Below the pieces are notes generated by a model. The model worked only from the letters and a program-made list of their open reading frames with translations, was not told the origin of the DNA and did not search any database. This document shows positions 41,493-50,766 of a stretch of DNA of 64,000 nucleotides, one piece after another (position 1 is the first letter of the stretch; every line of letters begins with the position of its first letter). The stretch lies in assembly GCA_004554085.1 (NCBI GenBank), contig SFNY01000024.1, positions 1 to 64,000 of the forward strand, in the 5' to 3' direction. Source of the DNA: Clostridiales bacterium (lineage in GTDB: Bacteria > Bacillota > Clostridia > Christensenellales > Aristaeellaceae). The translations under genes were made by a program, and so were the position numbers.

Positions 41493-43424
41493 TCACTCCA
41501 TCTCCGCGCAGCTGGGGAAGAGCTCGGCGTTGGTGTGGGGCAGGAAGCAGGCGGCCATGAACTCGTCCATGTAGCCGGGCGTGGTGCTCAGCTCCACGTA
41601 GGTCATGCTCTGGGCCAGCTCCTCCACCTTGTCCCGAGCCTGATCGGACATCACCATGGCGTATGCGCCGTTCAGCGAGGAATTGCCGATGTAGCTGAAG
41701 CGGTCCAGCTCGATGTCCGGGAACATGCCGATGCGCACGCTGTTGCGCATGTTGATGCCGCTGCCGATGCCACCGGCGACGTACATGTGCTCCACGCAGG
41801 ACACGTCCATGTCCAGCGATTTGAGCAGCGTGCAGATGGCGGAGAAGATCGCGCCCTTTGCGCGGATGAAGTTGTCGATGTCCACGGTGTTGATGGTCAC
41901 GTTGCGGCCGGTCTCAGACTCGTCGGCGAAGGCCAGCACGTAGCAGTCGAAGCCGTTTGCATCCTGGGACACGCGGCGGCCCTCGCGGACGAACTGTCCC
42001 TTGGCGGAGATGATGCCGCAGCGGAACAGCTCGGCGATCACGTCGATGATGCCGGAGCCGCACAGGCCGATGGGCTTCTGACCAGCTTCGCCGATGATGG
42101 AGAAGCTCGGCTCCATGGTCTCGCGGTCGATGGTGCAGGCCTCGATGGCGCCGTCGGTGGCGCGCATGCCGCAGGAGATGTCGCCGCCCTCAAAGGCGGG
42201 GCCCGCGGAGCAGGCGCAGCTCATCAAAAAGTCCCGGTTGCCGAACACGATCTCGCCGTTGGTGCCCAGGTCGATGAACAGGGACAGCTCGTCGGTGTTC
42301 CAGATCATGCTCATCAGCGTGCCCGCAGTGATGTCGCCGCCCACGTAGGAGCCGATGTTCGGCGCGAGGATCACCCCGGCCTCGCTGTTGGCGGGCAGGC
42401 GCACGTCCCGGGCCTTCAGATCATTCCAGCGGAAGAAGGCGGGGATGTAGGGCTCCGTGCGCACCGGATCCGCATCCGTACCCACGAAGAGGTGGTTCAT
42501 GGTGGTGTTTGCGGCCACGCAGATGGACAGCACGCGCTCCTCGGAGATGTTCGCGTCCTGATACATGGCGCGCAGCAGCGGCTGCAGCGTCTCCTTGACA
42601 ATGGCGTCCTGCAGGCGCTTCTTTCCGCCGGGGCGGCTGGACTCGATGATGCGGTTGATCACGTCCGCGCCGTAGCGAATCTGGCCGTTGCCCGCAGAGC
42701 CCTTCGCCAGCAGCTTGCCGGTCGCAAGGTCGGTGAGCACTGCGGTGACGGTGGTGGTGCCGATATCGATGGCCACGCCGCACATGGGAGTCGCATCGTC
42801 GGGGGCGGACACGGTCATGAGCTGGAAGCGGTCGCCGTCACGCTTGCCGCAGCAGCGCACGCGGAAGCTGTTCTCGCGCAGCGTGGAGGGCAGGTGCACC
42901 AGCACGCTGTGGGGGATGGACACGAACTCCACCTCCAGCTCCGCCATCAGCGCGCGCTCCAGGCGCTCGTTGTCGGGCATGGTGTCGTCCAGCGTGGGTT
43001 CATCCATGGCGATCACGGCGCTGACGAAGTCGTTGGTAAAGCTGATTCCGGCCTCGCGGACGCTCTCCTCAGCTGCGTTGAAGATGCGCACCTCCTCGCC
43101 GGTGCTCAGATCGGCGGTCTTCATTCGGGATTTGTAGGCGGAGGCGATGTCGGGAACCTCCACGACCACGTCGGAGACGACGCGGCTGTTGCAGGACAGC
43201 CGCCAGCCAGCGGCGTAGTCCTCCTCAGAGATGTGGCGGGTGCGGGGGGAATCCAGCTCGCCCTCGACGAGGCGCACCTTGCACTTGCCGCAGGAGCCGT
43301 TGCCGGAGCAGGGCGCGTCGATGGCGACGTTGGCCTTGCGCGCGACCTCGAGCAGGTTTTCATTTTCGGCGGCGAAGATATTACGGTCCTCGCCCTTTTC
43401 AAAACGGAAGCTTACCTGAAACAT
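41493..43424 (-). CDS. RACo-type corrinoid-activating ATPase
   Basis: A 643-residue protein. The N-terminal 2Fe-2S ferredoxin domain (1-95) has APCSGNGSCGKCKVRL and a later Cys in RLSCNSR. A linker and middle domain follow (about 100-205), then an ASKHA-fold ATPase (about 210-640) with GVAIDIGTTTVTAVLTDL, VAANTTMNHLFVG, FIDLGTNGEIVFGN and AGGIGSGINMRN. Such proteins reduce the cob(II)amide of the corrinoid iron-sulfur protein back to cob(I)amide using ATP. AAAGGAGTG precedes the ATG and it has its own promoter. DUF3786 follows in the same unit. Confidence 0.93.
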   Translation of the reverse strand: MFQVSFRFEKGEDRNIFAAENENLLEVARKANVAIDAPCSGNGSCGKCKVRLVEGELDSPRTRHISEEDYAAGWRLSCNSRVVSDVVVEVPDIASAYKSRMKTADLSTGEEVRIFNAAEESVREAGISFTNDFVSAVIAMDEPTLDDTMPDNERLERALMAELEVEFVSIPHSVLVHLPSTLRENSFRVRCCGKRDGDRFQLMTVSAPDDATPMCGVAIDIGTTTVTAVLTDLATGKLLAKGSAGNGQIRYGADVINRIIESSRPGGKKRLQDAIVKETLQPLLRAMYQDANISEERVLSICVAANTTMNHLFVGTDADPVRTEPYIPAFFRWNDLKARDVRLPANSEAGVILAPNIGSYVGGDITAGTLMSMIWNTDELSLFIDLGTNGEIVFGNRDFLMSCACSAGPAFEGGDISCGMRATDGAIEACTIDRETMEPSFSIIGEAGQKPIGLCGSGIIDVIAELFRCGIISAKGQFVREGRRVSQDANGFDCYVLAFADESETGRNVTINTVDIDNFIRAKGAIFSAICTLLKSLDMDVSCVEHMYVAGGIGSGINMRNSVRIGMFPDIELDRFSYIGNSSLNGAYAMVMSDQARDKVEELAQSMTYVELSTTPGYMDEFMAACFLPHTNAELFPSCAEME

Positions 43425-43459
43425 GTGTACACTCCTTTGTTGCTATACCTTTGCCTCTA

Positions 43460-43488
43460 TCTTACTACAAATCGATGGAACTGGCAAG
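43460..43488 (-). promoter_or_regulatory. Promoter of the RACo gene
   Basis: TTGCCA (minus strand, 43483-43488), 17 bases, TAAGAT (43460-43465). Confidence 0.7.
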
Positions 43489-43494
43489 GGCGTT

Positions 43495-44904
43495 TCAGCC
43501 CAGACTGAAGCTGTAGAGCTTGCCGCTGTCGCCCTGACGGATGAAGTAGAGGGTGTAGGCGGTGGGGTAGGTCTTGCTCTCCTTGCCGAAGCGGGGGATG
43601 TAGTCGAAGCTCACCCGGCAGGAGAAGCAGTCCTCCGAATAGAGGTAGAAGTCCGACACCGCCACGTTCTCGAAGGTGGAGCTCTTGGGCTTCTTGCCCA
43701 GGGAGCTGTCGAAGCTCTTGATGCTCTCGTAGGCGGGGGAGCCCTTCGCGCACTTCTTCAGCACGCTATCCTGGCTGACCTCACGGGTGGAATACTTGGC
43801 GATGCGCTTGGCGACCTCCAGGGCGGACTCTCCGTACAGCGCCTCCAGCTCGGGATTCTGGGGCAGCTCGCAGCGCCAGCTGTGCTCGCCGTCCTGCGCG
43901 GGGTTCTGCACGTTGCCCTGCCGGTCGGTCACGCGGATGTCGGGCACGCCGCTTTCCGAGGGGAAGGCGTAGCGCACCATGGCCGGGGAGGTCACATCCG
44001 AGGGCAGCATGCCCGCCGGAACGATGGGGATGCCGTCCTCGACAACGTCGTTTGCGTCCAGCACCCGCCCGTCCACCGTCACCGTGAAGCTGCTGGGAAC
44101 GGTGATGCTGCACGCGATGGCAGGCGCCGGCGTGGGCTCCGGCTCCACGACCTGCGGCGCCTCAATGCGCACGCTGGTGGTCACCGAGCCGAGGGTCCAG
44201 AGCCGGTTGCCGCGCTTCGTCTGCGCGCCGCTGGGCACCAGCGTGAACTCCGCAAACTTCTCACCGTCCAGCGATACGCGGTAGCGCCGCTCGTTCTCAT
44301 TGCCGGAGTAGGATTCCGACCAGCTGACCTCACGTCCCGCAGCCAGCGCCTGAAGCTGGCTGATGTAGTATGCGCGATCCTCCGCGGGCACATCCTGCAT
44401 GGAGGTATCCAGGCCGAAGATGGCTTCGTAATCGCCGCGCTCAAACAGCCGCGCTGCCTGCTGGGCCACGTATTTGGGCTGGGCGGACTCGTAGTCCTCC
44501 AGCACGCCGTTCAGGTAGCGCGCGCCCAGCGCGATGCCCGCGACGCAGAGAATCACCAAGATGAAGTAGACCTGGTAGAAGCGGCTGCGCAGGATGCTCT
44601 TTTTGCGCCCGCGCCGCCTGCGCGGGGAAGCTGCGCGCTTCTTTGCGGTGGATCTGTCCGGGGATTTCTTCGAGGGAACGCTGCTTCGCACCGCACGGGA
44701 CTTGCCGGACTTGGATGCGCTGTGCTTGGCCGTGGAATTGCGGGATGCGGCGCTGTGCTCCGGGCGGGATGCATCAGATTTGGCTGTGCTGTGCCTGCCC
44801 GCCGTTTCCCGAACGATATCTGTGCTTGCGTGCCGCGCGGCGTGCTTTCCGGCGCTGTGCACCGGCATGTTTTCTGCTTCGCTGTGTTTCATCGTCCTGT
44901 TCAA
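43495..44904 (-). CDS. Membrane-anchored extracytoplasmic protein, function unknown
   Basis: A 469-residue protein. The first 110 residues are basic and Ser/Ala/Lys/His-rich with RRRRGRKKS just before one membrane segment (about 113-135, YQVYFILVILCVAGIALG). The rest is outside: a region with a two-domain beta pattern, a Pro linker (VEPEPTPAPA) and a domain from about 270 on that includes VTVPSSFTVTVDGRVLDAND. I do not recognise the family. Its start is 6 bases after the glycosidase stop, so the two are one operon and probably act together at the cell surface. Confidence 0.7.
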   Translation of the reverse strand: MNRTMKHSEAENMPVHSAGKHAARHASTDIVRETAGRHSTAKSDASRPEHSAASRNSTAKHSASKSGKSRAVRSSVPSKKSPDRSTAKKRAASPRRRRGRKKSILRSRFYQVYFILVILCVAGIALGARYLNGVLEDYESAQPKYVAQQAARLFERGDYEAIFGLDTSMQDVPAEDRAYYISQLQALAAGREVSWSESYSGNENERRYRVSLDGEKFAEFTLVPSGAQTKRGNRLWTLGSVTTSVRIEAPQVVEPEPTPAPAIACSITVPSSFTVTVDGRVLDANDVVEDGIPIVPAGMLPSDVTSPAMVRYAFPSESGVPDIRVTDRQGNVQNPAQDGEHSWRCELPQNPELEALYGESALEVAKRIAKYSTREVSQDSVLKKCAKGSPAYESIKSFDSSLGKKPKSSTFENVAVSDFYLYSEDCFSCRVSFDYIPRFGKESKTYPTAYTLYFIRQGDSGKLYSFSLG

Positions 44905-44910
44905 CCTCCC

Positions 44911-46047
44911 TCAGCGCACGATGAACGCCGTGGGCAGCTTGCGCGAGCCCGTCAGCGCCACGCCGTTGTTGAGATACTCGCCGTCGAAGTACAGCATGGA
45001 GGAGGAACCTCCGTCCAGATTGACCGCGTTCACCGCGCCGTACTCCAGCATCACCTGAATCAGATCCGCATAGGTCGCGCCCAGGCTGGTCGCCTGACGG
45101 CCGTCGATGACCAGCATCAGCACCGCGCCGTCGGCGCGCTGGCCGATGGCGGTGCGGGGGTTCAGGCCGGAGCTCGCGCCGGTCACGGGCGCGGGTTCGC
45201 CGTTGGACACCAGCACCGGGCCGAAGGCGAGGGCGTCGCGCATGTTGTTTTCCTTCGCCTCCTCGCCGGAGAACTTGCCGAACACCAGAATGTCGTCCTC
45301 GTTGAAGCCCACCACGATGTTGTGCATGGAGGACTTGTTGGCCTTGTTCAGAATTTCGCCACCCGAGATCACCAGGCCGGTGGGCGTACCGCCGTTTCCG
45401 GTGCCGTTGGTGTCCACAAACGCGCCGCCGTTGACGGCTGCCACCGCGTCGTAGCGTTCGGCGATCTCATGCAGCCGCAGTCCCGCCTTGGAGCTGAACT
45501 TTTCGCGGCAAACGCCGACGCATACCCGGGAGGGATCGTGCACGACCATCATGTAGCCGGTGTAGGTGCCGCCCTTGACGTCGTAGACCTCGATGCCCTC
45601 CATGGTGCGCACCGGCTCCTGGGTGGGCTCGGGCGTGGTCAGCGCCTGCAGATCGGGCAGCGCCTCGACCTGCGCATCGTCGGGGATCGGCGTGGGCTTG
45701 GGCGTGGGCGGCGCGATCACGATCAGGCTCGTGTCGGTGGCCTCCTGCACCTCGCTCACCTGGTTGCGCGCGAGGATTGCGTCCACCTGCGCGGAGCTGT
45801 AATAGAGATGCGGAATGAATTTCAGCGCGCTGGTCTCCAGCATGGTGACGGTCAGCAGGTCGCCCATGGTCTCGGACGGCCCGCGAAAGGCCACCCAGCC
45901 GGCACAGTACAGCGCGGCGACGAGCAGCACGAGCACGGTCAGAAGCGACAGCGCCGTGCGCCAGATGACGCGGCGGATTTTGCGCTTGCGGCGCAGCTTC
46001 GCCCTGCGCGCGCGTGCGGCAGGGCTGGTTTTCTTCTGTACAGCCAT
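44911..46047 (-). CDS. Phosphodiester glycosidase (NAGPA-domain) family protein
   Basis: A 378-residue type II membrane protein. A basic N-terminus is followed by one membrane helix (about 30-52) and the extracellular NAGPA domain (about 150-378) with AAVNGGAFVDTNGTGNGGTP, GLVISGGEILN, ALAFGPVLVSNG, NPRTAIGQRADGAVLMLVIDGRQ and VNLDGGSSSMLYFDG. The family cleaves or forms N-acetylglucosamine phosphodiester bonds in exopolysaccharide and teichoic-type polymers. Own promoter upstream. Confidence 0.9.
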   Translation of the reverse strand: MAVQKKTSPAARARRAKLRRKRKIRRVIWRTALSLLTVLVLLVAALYCAGWVAFRGPSETMGDLLTVTMLETSALKFIPHLYYSSAQVDAILARNQVSEVQEATDTSLIVIAPPTPKPTPIPDDAQVEALPDLQALTTPEPTQEPVRTMEGIEVYDVKGGTYTGYMMVVHDPSRVCVGVCREKFSSKAGLRLHEIAERYDAVAAVNGGAFVDTNGTGNGGTPTGLVISGGEILNKANKSSMHNIVVGFNEDDILVFGKFSGEEAKENNMRDALAFGPVLVSNGEPAPVTGASSGLNPRTAIGQRADGAVLMLVIDGRQATSLGATYADLIQVMLEYGAVNAVNLDGGSSSMLYFDGEYLNNGVALTGSRKLPTAFIVR

Positions 46048-46079
46048 TTTTCAGCTTCCTCCAGAATGATACTGTTCCT

Positions 46080-46108
46080 ATTATACTTGTTTCGTCGATG
46101 AGATGCAA
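46080..46108 (-). promoter_or_regulatory. Promoter of the glycosidase operon
   Basis: TTGCAT (minus strand, 46103-46108), 17 bases, TATAAT (46080-46085). Confidence 0.85.
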
Positions 46109-46165
46109 CAATTTCGTCATGAATTCGTGCGTAAAATTCAATATTCGGCGCGGGATTCCGGGCAT

Positions 46166-46203
46166 GAAAAGACCGCTCCACGGTTCGCAGACTGTGAAGC
46201 GGT
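46166..46203 (-). terminator. Terminator of the acsB-ferredoxin unit
   Basis: Leftward, ACCGCT and AGCGGT (46198-46203, 46172-46177) with CCA/TGG pairing inside are followed by CTTTTC. Confidence 0.65.
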
Positions 46204-46216
46204 ACTGTTGAACTTG

Positions 46217-46495
46217 TTATTCGCCGACGAGCACGCATGCGTCGCCGCAGATTCTTGCGGTGCAGGCGAGCCGCCAGCCCTCGGCGTATTCGTCATCCGG
46301 GATGTAGTAGGAGGGGGCGGCGTTCAGACTGCCCGAGAGCAGCTGCACGCGGCACTTGCCGCAGGAGCCGAGGCCGGAGCAGGGGGCCTGGATGGGCACC
46401 CCTGCGCGCCTGGCGACCGCCAGCAGCGTCTCGCCCTCCCTTGCGGGGGCGGCGATGGGATCGTCGTCCTCGAAGCGGAATTCAATCACATACAT
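46217..46495 (-). CDS. 2Fe-2S ferredoxin
   Basis: A 92-residue ferredoxin with the cluster motif APCSGLGSCGKCRVQL and a fourth Cys in RLACTARI. It is clearly a paralogue of the N-terminal domain of the RACo protein encoded at 41493-43424: the sequences share LLxVARxAxVxIxAPCSG, SCGKC and YAxGWRL. It starts 3 bases after acsB ends, so it is co-translated with acetyl-CoA synthase and may be its electron carrier or that of the corrinoid protein. This link is inference. Confidence 0.93.
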   Translation of the reverse strand: MYVIEFRFEDDDPIAAPAREGETLLAVARRAGVPIQAPCSGLGSCGKCRVQLLSGSLNAAPSYYIPDDEYAEGWRLACTARICGDACVLVGE

Positions 46496-46498
46496 GCC

Positions 46499-48622
46499 TT
46501 AGAGCAGCGGATCCATGCCCAGCACCGGATGGCCCTTCTCGGTCAGGAAATTCAGCAGCTCCTCGCCGTCGGTGGTGATGGTCTCGTCGGCGATCATGTC
46601 GGTGAAGTTCTCCACGCCGTAGAGCTCGAAGGCGGCCTTGTTGAGCCTGGGCGCCACGTCGTCCTTCAGCTCCTTGGGCATCCACACGATGCGCTCGATG
46701 CCGCCCTCGGCCTTGGCAAACTTCTTGCTGGCGATGAAGTGGCGGCCGTGGCCCATGAAGCCCGGGGTCTGCACGCCGCCGCCGGTCATGGAGGCCAGCT
46801 CGCCGAAGGTCATGCCCGTGGGGGTCATGCCGGCGTACTCGCGGTTGCAGATGATGAAGCCGTTGGACATCGGCTCGATGCCGCAGATGCACTCGAAGCA
46901 GCCGCAGCTGGTCATGGGATCCTCCAGGATGGAGTAGAGCGTCACGGTTTCCACCGCGCCCTGGGTGGCGGAGGCGACGGCCTCGTTGACGGTCTCATAC
47001 GCGCCGGTGCGCTCGTCGGTGCAGCCGGTCTTGGCGATGGGACGGCAGGGGCCGGTGGGGTTGAGCTGGTTGGTGGCCTTGGCGTCCAGCCAGGACACCG
47101 CGCCGCACAGGCCCAGGCGCTCCGGGGTGACCACGCAGCAGTGGGCCGGGGCGAAGCTCTGGCACAGCGTGCAGGTGTAGAAGGTGTCCACGGATTCGTC
47201 GGTCATGGTGGCGAGGCGGTCGTCGCGCTCGTTGTAGCGCGGCATGGCCTCATCCTTCAGGATGCGCTCGGCCTCGGCGGGATCGGTGACCAGCGTGACC
47301 TGGCAGCGGTCGACAACCGCGTCGAACTCGTCCATGATCATGGCGTAGAGCACCTCGCCGAAGTGGGTCAGGCGCAGGCCCTTCTCATAGGCCTCCTTGC
47401 TGATGCGGATGCGGAACTGGTTGCGCTGGCCGGTGTGCATCACGCCCTCCATGTAGTTGAACCAGCTGTGGATGTGGCGCTCGATGACGGACTCGAAGTC
47501 CTTCTGCATCTTCGCGCCCGCGACCTCGATGTAGGTGGCCAGCGGATAGTTGCCCTCGGTGGGTTCGGGGCCGACGATGCTGATCTTGTGATCCTCGATC
47601 TCGTCCATGCCGCGCATGGTGACCAGTTCGCAGGTCACGTTCTTGCCGCTGTAGAACTCCACCTGGACGTCCTTCTTGCGGATGATTTCGCCCTCGAACG
47701 CGGAGGCGAAGGCCACGGGGATGTTGATCTCCTTGACCTTGATCTTGATGCCGCGCAGCTCCAGGGACTTCTTGACGGTCATGCTGTGGTCGGTGACGGC
47801 CTCCAGTGCGCCCGGAACCGCCAGATCGCCGATGGCCTGGTCCACCACCACCGGGAAGCCCAGCGCAATTGCGCCCGCACCGGCGGAGACCACGACCTCG
47901 TTGAGCGGGCCGAAGGTGTTGACGAAGGCCGGAACGCGCTCCTTGGTGTAGGCAAGCAGCGCCGGAAGATCGCCCGCGGCCACGCCGCCGAAGATCAGCG
48001 CCGCGCGGATGGCGACGGTCACGACGTGGATGACTGCGGTCACATCGTGGCCCAGCGGCACCACGCGGAACTCCAGACCCATCTTCACGCCGCCCTCCAC
48101 CGCCTGATCGATCACGTCGCCGACCAGGAAGGTGAGCAGACCCTTGGACTGGTAGTCCTTGATGACGCTAACTGCATTGGCGGGATCGTCGGCCTTGCCC
48201 AGCACCACGGCCACGCCGGGGATGTCGCCGGTGACCAGAGGCACGCCCAGGGAGCGGATGATGGGATCCGGCACGAAGCCGATGCCGCCCTCGTTCTCAT
48301 AGGGCTTTGCGCCGTCGGCGAACTTGAGACCCTCCAGGATCTCCGCGCCCACGGCGGTGGCCAGGCCCGCGTTCAATGCGTCGCCCAGCTCGGGCTTGTT
48401 GGAAATCAGGCTCTTGAGCACGCCCACGCAGGCGGGCAGGTCGCCCAGCTTGGTCACCTTCACGCCGGTGGCGGCGTAGATGGTTGGGAAGAAGTAGGCG
48501 GTATCCGGGAAGGCGATGGGAGCGTCCGCACCGTACTTGGCGATGGCGTCGTTCACCGCGCCCTCAGTCAGGCCTGCAACCGCGTTGGAACCGGCAAAAA
48601 TCAGATCAGTCAAAGCGCTCAT
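46499..48622 (-). CDS. acsB: Acetyl-CoA synthase (CODH/ACS alpha subunit)
   Basis: A 707-residue enzyme that condenses CO, a corrinoid-bound methyl group and CoA to acetyl-CoA. The A-cluster ligands are present: CTLCQSFAPAHCC and GLCGAVSW for the 4Fe-4S cluster, and the CGC of SCGCFECI for the distal nickel. Length and N-terminal domain match the clostridial type (about 729). No CODH (acsA), corrinoid protein (acsC/D) or methyltransferase (acsE) is in the window, which is unusual for an acs locus. ATG 48622 follows AGTGAGGGG; an upstream ATG at 48742 lies inside the promoter. Confidence 0.96.
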   Translation of the reverse strand: MSALTDLIFAGSNAVAGLTEGAVNDAIAKYGADAPIAFPDTAYFFPTIYAATGVKVTKLGDLPACVGVLKSLISNKPELGDALNAGLATAVGAEILEGLKFADGAKPYENEGGIGFVPDPIIRSLGVPLVTGDIPGVAVVLGKADDPANAVSVIKDYQSKGLLTFLVGDVIDQAVEGGVKMGLEFRVVPLGHDVTAVIHVVTVAIRAALIFGGVAAGDLPALLAYTKERVPAFVNTFGPLNEVVVSAGAGAIALGFPVVVDQAIGDLAVPGALEAVTDHSMTVKKSLELRGIKIKVKEINIPVAFASAFEGEIIRKKDVQVEFYSGKNVTCELVTMRGMDEIEDHKISIVGPEPTEGNYPLATYIEVAGAKMQKDFESVIERHIHSWFNYMEGVMHTGQRNQFRIRISKEAYEKGLRLTHFGEVLYAMIMDEFDAVVDRCQVTLVTDPAEAERILKDEAMPRYNERDDRLATMTDESVDTFYTCTLCQSFAPAHCCVVTPERLGLCGAVSWLDAKATNQLNPTGPCRPIAKTGCTDERTGAYETVNEAVASATQGAVETVTLYSILEDPMTSCGCFECICGIEPMSNGFIICNREYAGMTPTGMTFGELASMTGGGVQTPGFMGHGRHFIASKKFAKAEGGIERIVWMPKELKDDVAPRLNKAAFELYGVENFTDMIADETITTDGEELLNFLTEKGHPVLGMDPLL

Positions 48623-48713
48623 GATTATTCCCCTCACTTTATGAAATCGTGTCTGGGTCGTTTGCTGCAATGCGTCCGGATCCCTCCGGGGGGCATTCCA
48701 AGCCTTACTTAAC

Positions 48714-48742
48714 ATTATATTTGAATATGGCCGAAATTTCAA
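48714..48742 (-). promoter_or_regulatory. Promoter of acsB
   Basis: TTGAAA (minus strand, 48737-48742), 17 bases, TATAAT (48714-48719). The leader of about 85 bases contains a GC hairpin but no riboswitch I can identify. Confidence 0.85.
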
Positions 48743-48910
48743 GGGAAATTCAAACTTTCTACGCTATATTTTTGTCGAACGGCGCTGGGACGCGACCGCA
48801 ATGCAACGAAAAGGTCTTGAATTCTTCAAACCCTGTTCTGCCGGGGCGTGATATAATTGATACATGTGGGCGCAGGCCCCGACTAAGATTCGCAAGGAAA
48901 GGCGCACAGC

Positions 48911-50083
48911 ATGAACAGACAGGAAATATCCGAAATTCGCAGAAGGCTCAACCCCGACAAGAACAGCATCGACTGCATCCTCGGCTGCTACGTGGATGAG
49001 AAGGGGGAGATCATCTCCAGCTTCCGCCACTCGCTGCTGACCCTGCCTCAGGAGGAGGCGGAGAAGTATCTGGCGCTGTTCCGCAAGGTGCTCTCCGGCA
49101 CGCCGGGCAGGAACCTGGTGGAGATCGAGTTCCGCCCGGATCAGGTGATGGACGGCGATGCGCACCGGCTGCTCACGGCCCTGCGCAACACGAACCTGAA
49201 GGTGGATCAGGCGGTGGAGCAGTTCTTTCAGCGAGTGATCGAGGGCCTGGAAATCGAGGGCAACTACCTGATCCTGCTGATGCACGACACCTACGACATC
49301 CCCTTCAGGGCGAAGGATGAATACAAGTCCGACGAGTACTCCCAGGATTCCTTCCCCTACATCATCTGCTCCATCTGTCCGGTGAAGCTCAGCCGCCCGG
49401 CGCTGTGCTATTGCAGCGAGGACAAGGGCTTCCACGAGCGCGATCTGGACTGGGTCGTGTCCGCACCGGAGCTGGGCTTTCTGTTCCCGTCCTACGAGGA
49501 CGGCGGCGCGAACATCTACAGCGCCCAGTACTACACCCGCGACGCCGCCGAGAGCCACGAGGAATTCGTGAATGCCGTCTTTGACAACCGTCCGCCCATG
49601 CCCGCAGCGGAACAGAAGGAGATCTTCGAGGCCCTGCTCAGCGACAGCCTGGCCGATGATTGCAGCCTGGAGGTGGTGCAGGCGGTGCACGAGCAGCTGC
49701 GCGAGCGCGTGGAGGAGCGCAAGGCCGACAAGACCGCCGAGCCTGCCACCGTCTCCAAGAAGGAGGTGGGCGCGGTGCTGAAGGAGTGTGGCGTGTCCGA
49801 GGAGCACGTGGCCGCCTTCGAGGAGCGCTACGACGAGGAGTTCGGCCCGGCCGTCGATCTCTCCGCCCAGAACATCGTCAACGTCAAGCAGTTCGAGCTC
49901 AAGACCCCGGACGTGGTGGTGAAGGTCAATCCCGAACGCAGCGACCTCATCGAGACCCGCGTCATCGACGGCTCCCGCTACATCCTCATCCGCGCCGACG
50001 AGGGCGTGGAGGTCAACGGCGTGAACATCTCCATCGGAGATCTGGGCGAGGACGTTTCCGGCGATGACGTTGCCCCGTTCTGA
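48911..50083 (+). CDS. DUF4317 family protein
   Basis: A 390-residue cytosolic protein that matches the DUF4317 family of Clostridia, recognised from MNRQEISEIRRRLNPDKNSI and the block CICPVKLSRPALCY-like stretch (ICPVKLSRPALCYCSED). The family has no known function. The last 110 residues hold an acidic, Glu-rich segment. The start ATG has AAGGAAAGG upstream. It is a single-gene unit with terminator. Confidence 0.85.
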   Translation: MNRQEISEIRRRLNPDKNSIDCILGCYVDEKGEIISSFRHSLLTLPQEEAEKYLALFRKVLSGTPGRNLVEIEFRPDQVMDGDAHRLLTALRNTNLKVDQAVEQFFQRVIEGLEIEGNYLILLMHDTYDIPFRAKDEYKSDEYSQDSFPYIICSICPVKLSRPALCYCSEDKGFHERDLDWVVSAPELGFLFPSYEDGGANIYSAQYYTRDAAESHEEFVNAVFDNRPPMPAAEQKEIFEALLSDSLADDCSLEVVQAVHEQLRERVEERKADKTAEPATVSKKEVGAVLKECGVSEEHVAAFEERYDEEFGPAVDLSAQNIVNVKQFELKTPDVVVKVNPERSDLIETRVIDGSRYILIRADEGVEVNGVNISIGDLGEDVSGDDVAPF

Positions 50084-50093
50084 ACCATTATGA

Positions 50094-50131
50094 AAAAGGA
50101 AGTCCCTCCGGCATGGAAGGACTTCCTTTTA
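50094..50131 (+). terminator. Terminator after the DUF4317 gene
   Basis: A perfect 12-bp stem (50094-50105 with 50119-50130) ending in TTTT. Confidence 0.9.
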
Positions 50132-50135
50132 CGTT

Positions 50136-50750
50136 ATGATGCGTAATGTACCGGGTTTTTGCGTTGGACAGATATACACTAAATACGAGTTGGAATTGCA
50201 AATATCATATCGTGTTTGCACCGAAATACCGCAGACAGGTGATCTATGGAGAACTGAGAGCGGAGATTGGACAAATACTAAGGAAGCTATGCGAACAAAA
50301 AGGGATCGAGATACACGAAGCAAATGCGTGTCCGGTCCATATGCTGGTAAGCATACCGCCAAAGATTTCAGTCGCATATGCAGTGGGATATCTGAAAGGA
50401 AAAAGTTCGCTGATGATATTTGACAGGCATGCGAATCTGAAGTACAAGTATGGGAACCGGCATTTCTGGTGCAGAGGATATTATGTGGATACAGTAGGAC
50501 GGGACAAAGAGGCGATTACAAAGTATATCCGAAACCAATTGCAAGAAGATGCGGCCCAGGATCAAATCAGCATAAGAGAACTGGTCGACCCGTTCACGGG
50601 TGAGCCGGTAAAAGATGGCAAGAGATAACCCCGAAGGGGTTAAAAAGTAAGAGCAGCCCCTTGAGGGGCTGCCCGTGAACGATTAGCTAGTACTAGGCCC
50701 TTCTAGGGCCTACTCAGACCACCGGCTAAGCCGGTGGTCGTGATTTGGAA
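50136..50750 (+). mobile_element. IS200/IS605-type insertion sequence, tnpA only
   Basis: One TnpA gene is followed by a chain of hairpins: AACCCC/GGGGTT, GCAGCCCC/GGGGCTGC, TAGGCCCT/AGGGCCTA and, at 50716-50737, the subterminal stem GACCACCGGCT/AGCCGGTGGTC typical of IS200 right ends. No TnpB is present. Boundaries are estimates; IS200 leaves no inverted repeats or target duplication. It inserted just behind the DUF4317 terminator. Confidence 0.8.
50146..50628 (+). pseudogene. tnpA: IS200 TnpA transposase with damaged HUH motif
   Basis: A 160-residue Y1 transposase: NCKYHIVFAPKYRRQVIYGE, VGYLKGKSSLMIF, NRHFWCRGYYVDTVG (catalytic Tyr) and YIRNQL are all typical. The metal-binding HUH motif, normally DHVHML/DHIHML, reads CPVHML: two residues, including the first His, are missing. 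A six-base in-frame deletion between short repeats (GACCAT-like) would explain it. The reading frame is otherwise intact, but the enzyme should be unable to cut single-stranded DNA. The start is uncertain, since no ribosome binding site precedes the ATG. Confidence 0.8.
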
Positions 50751-50766
50751 TTTGATTCGCTTACGA

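Noticed and set aside
40824..48712. Long rightward open frames (894, 892 and 869 codons) opposite the acsB-RACo block
   Set aside because: They mirror the third-codon GC bias of the leftward genes and show no family resemblance.
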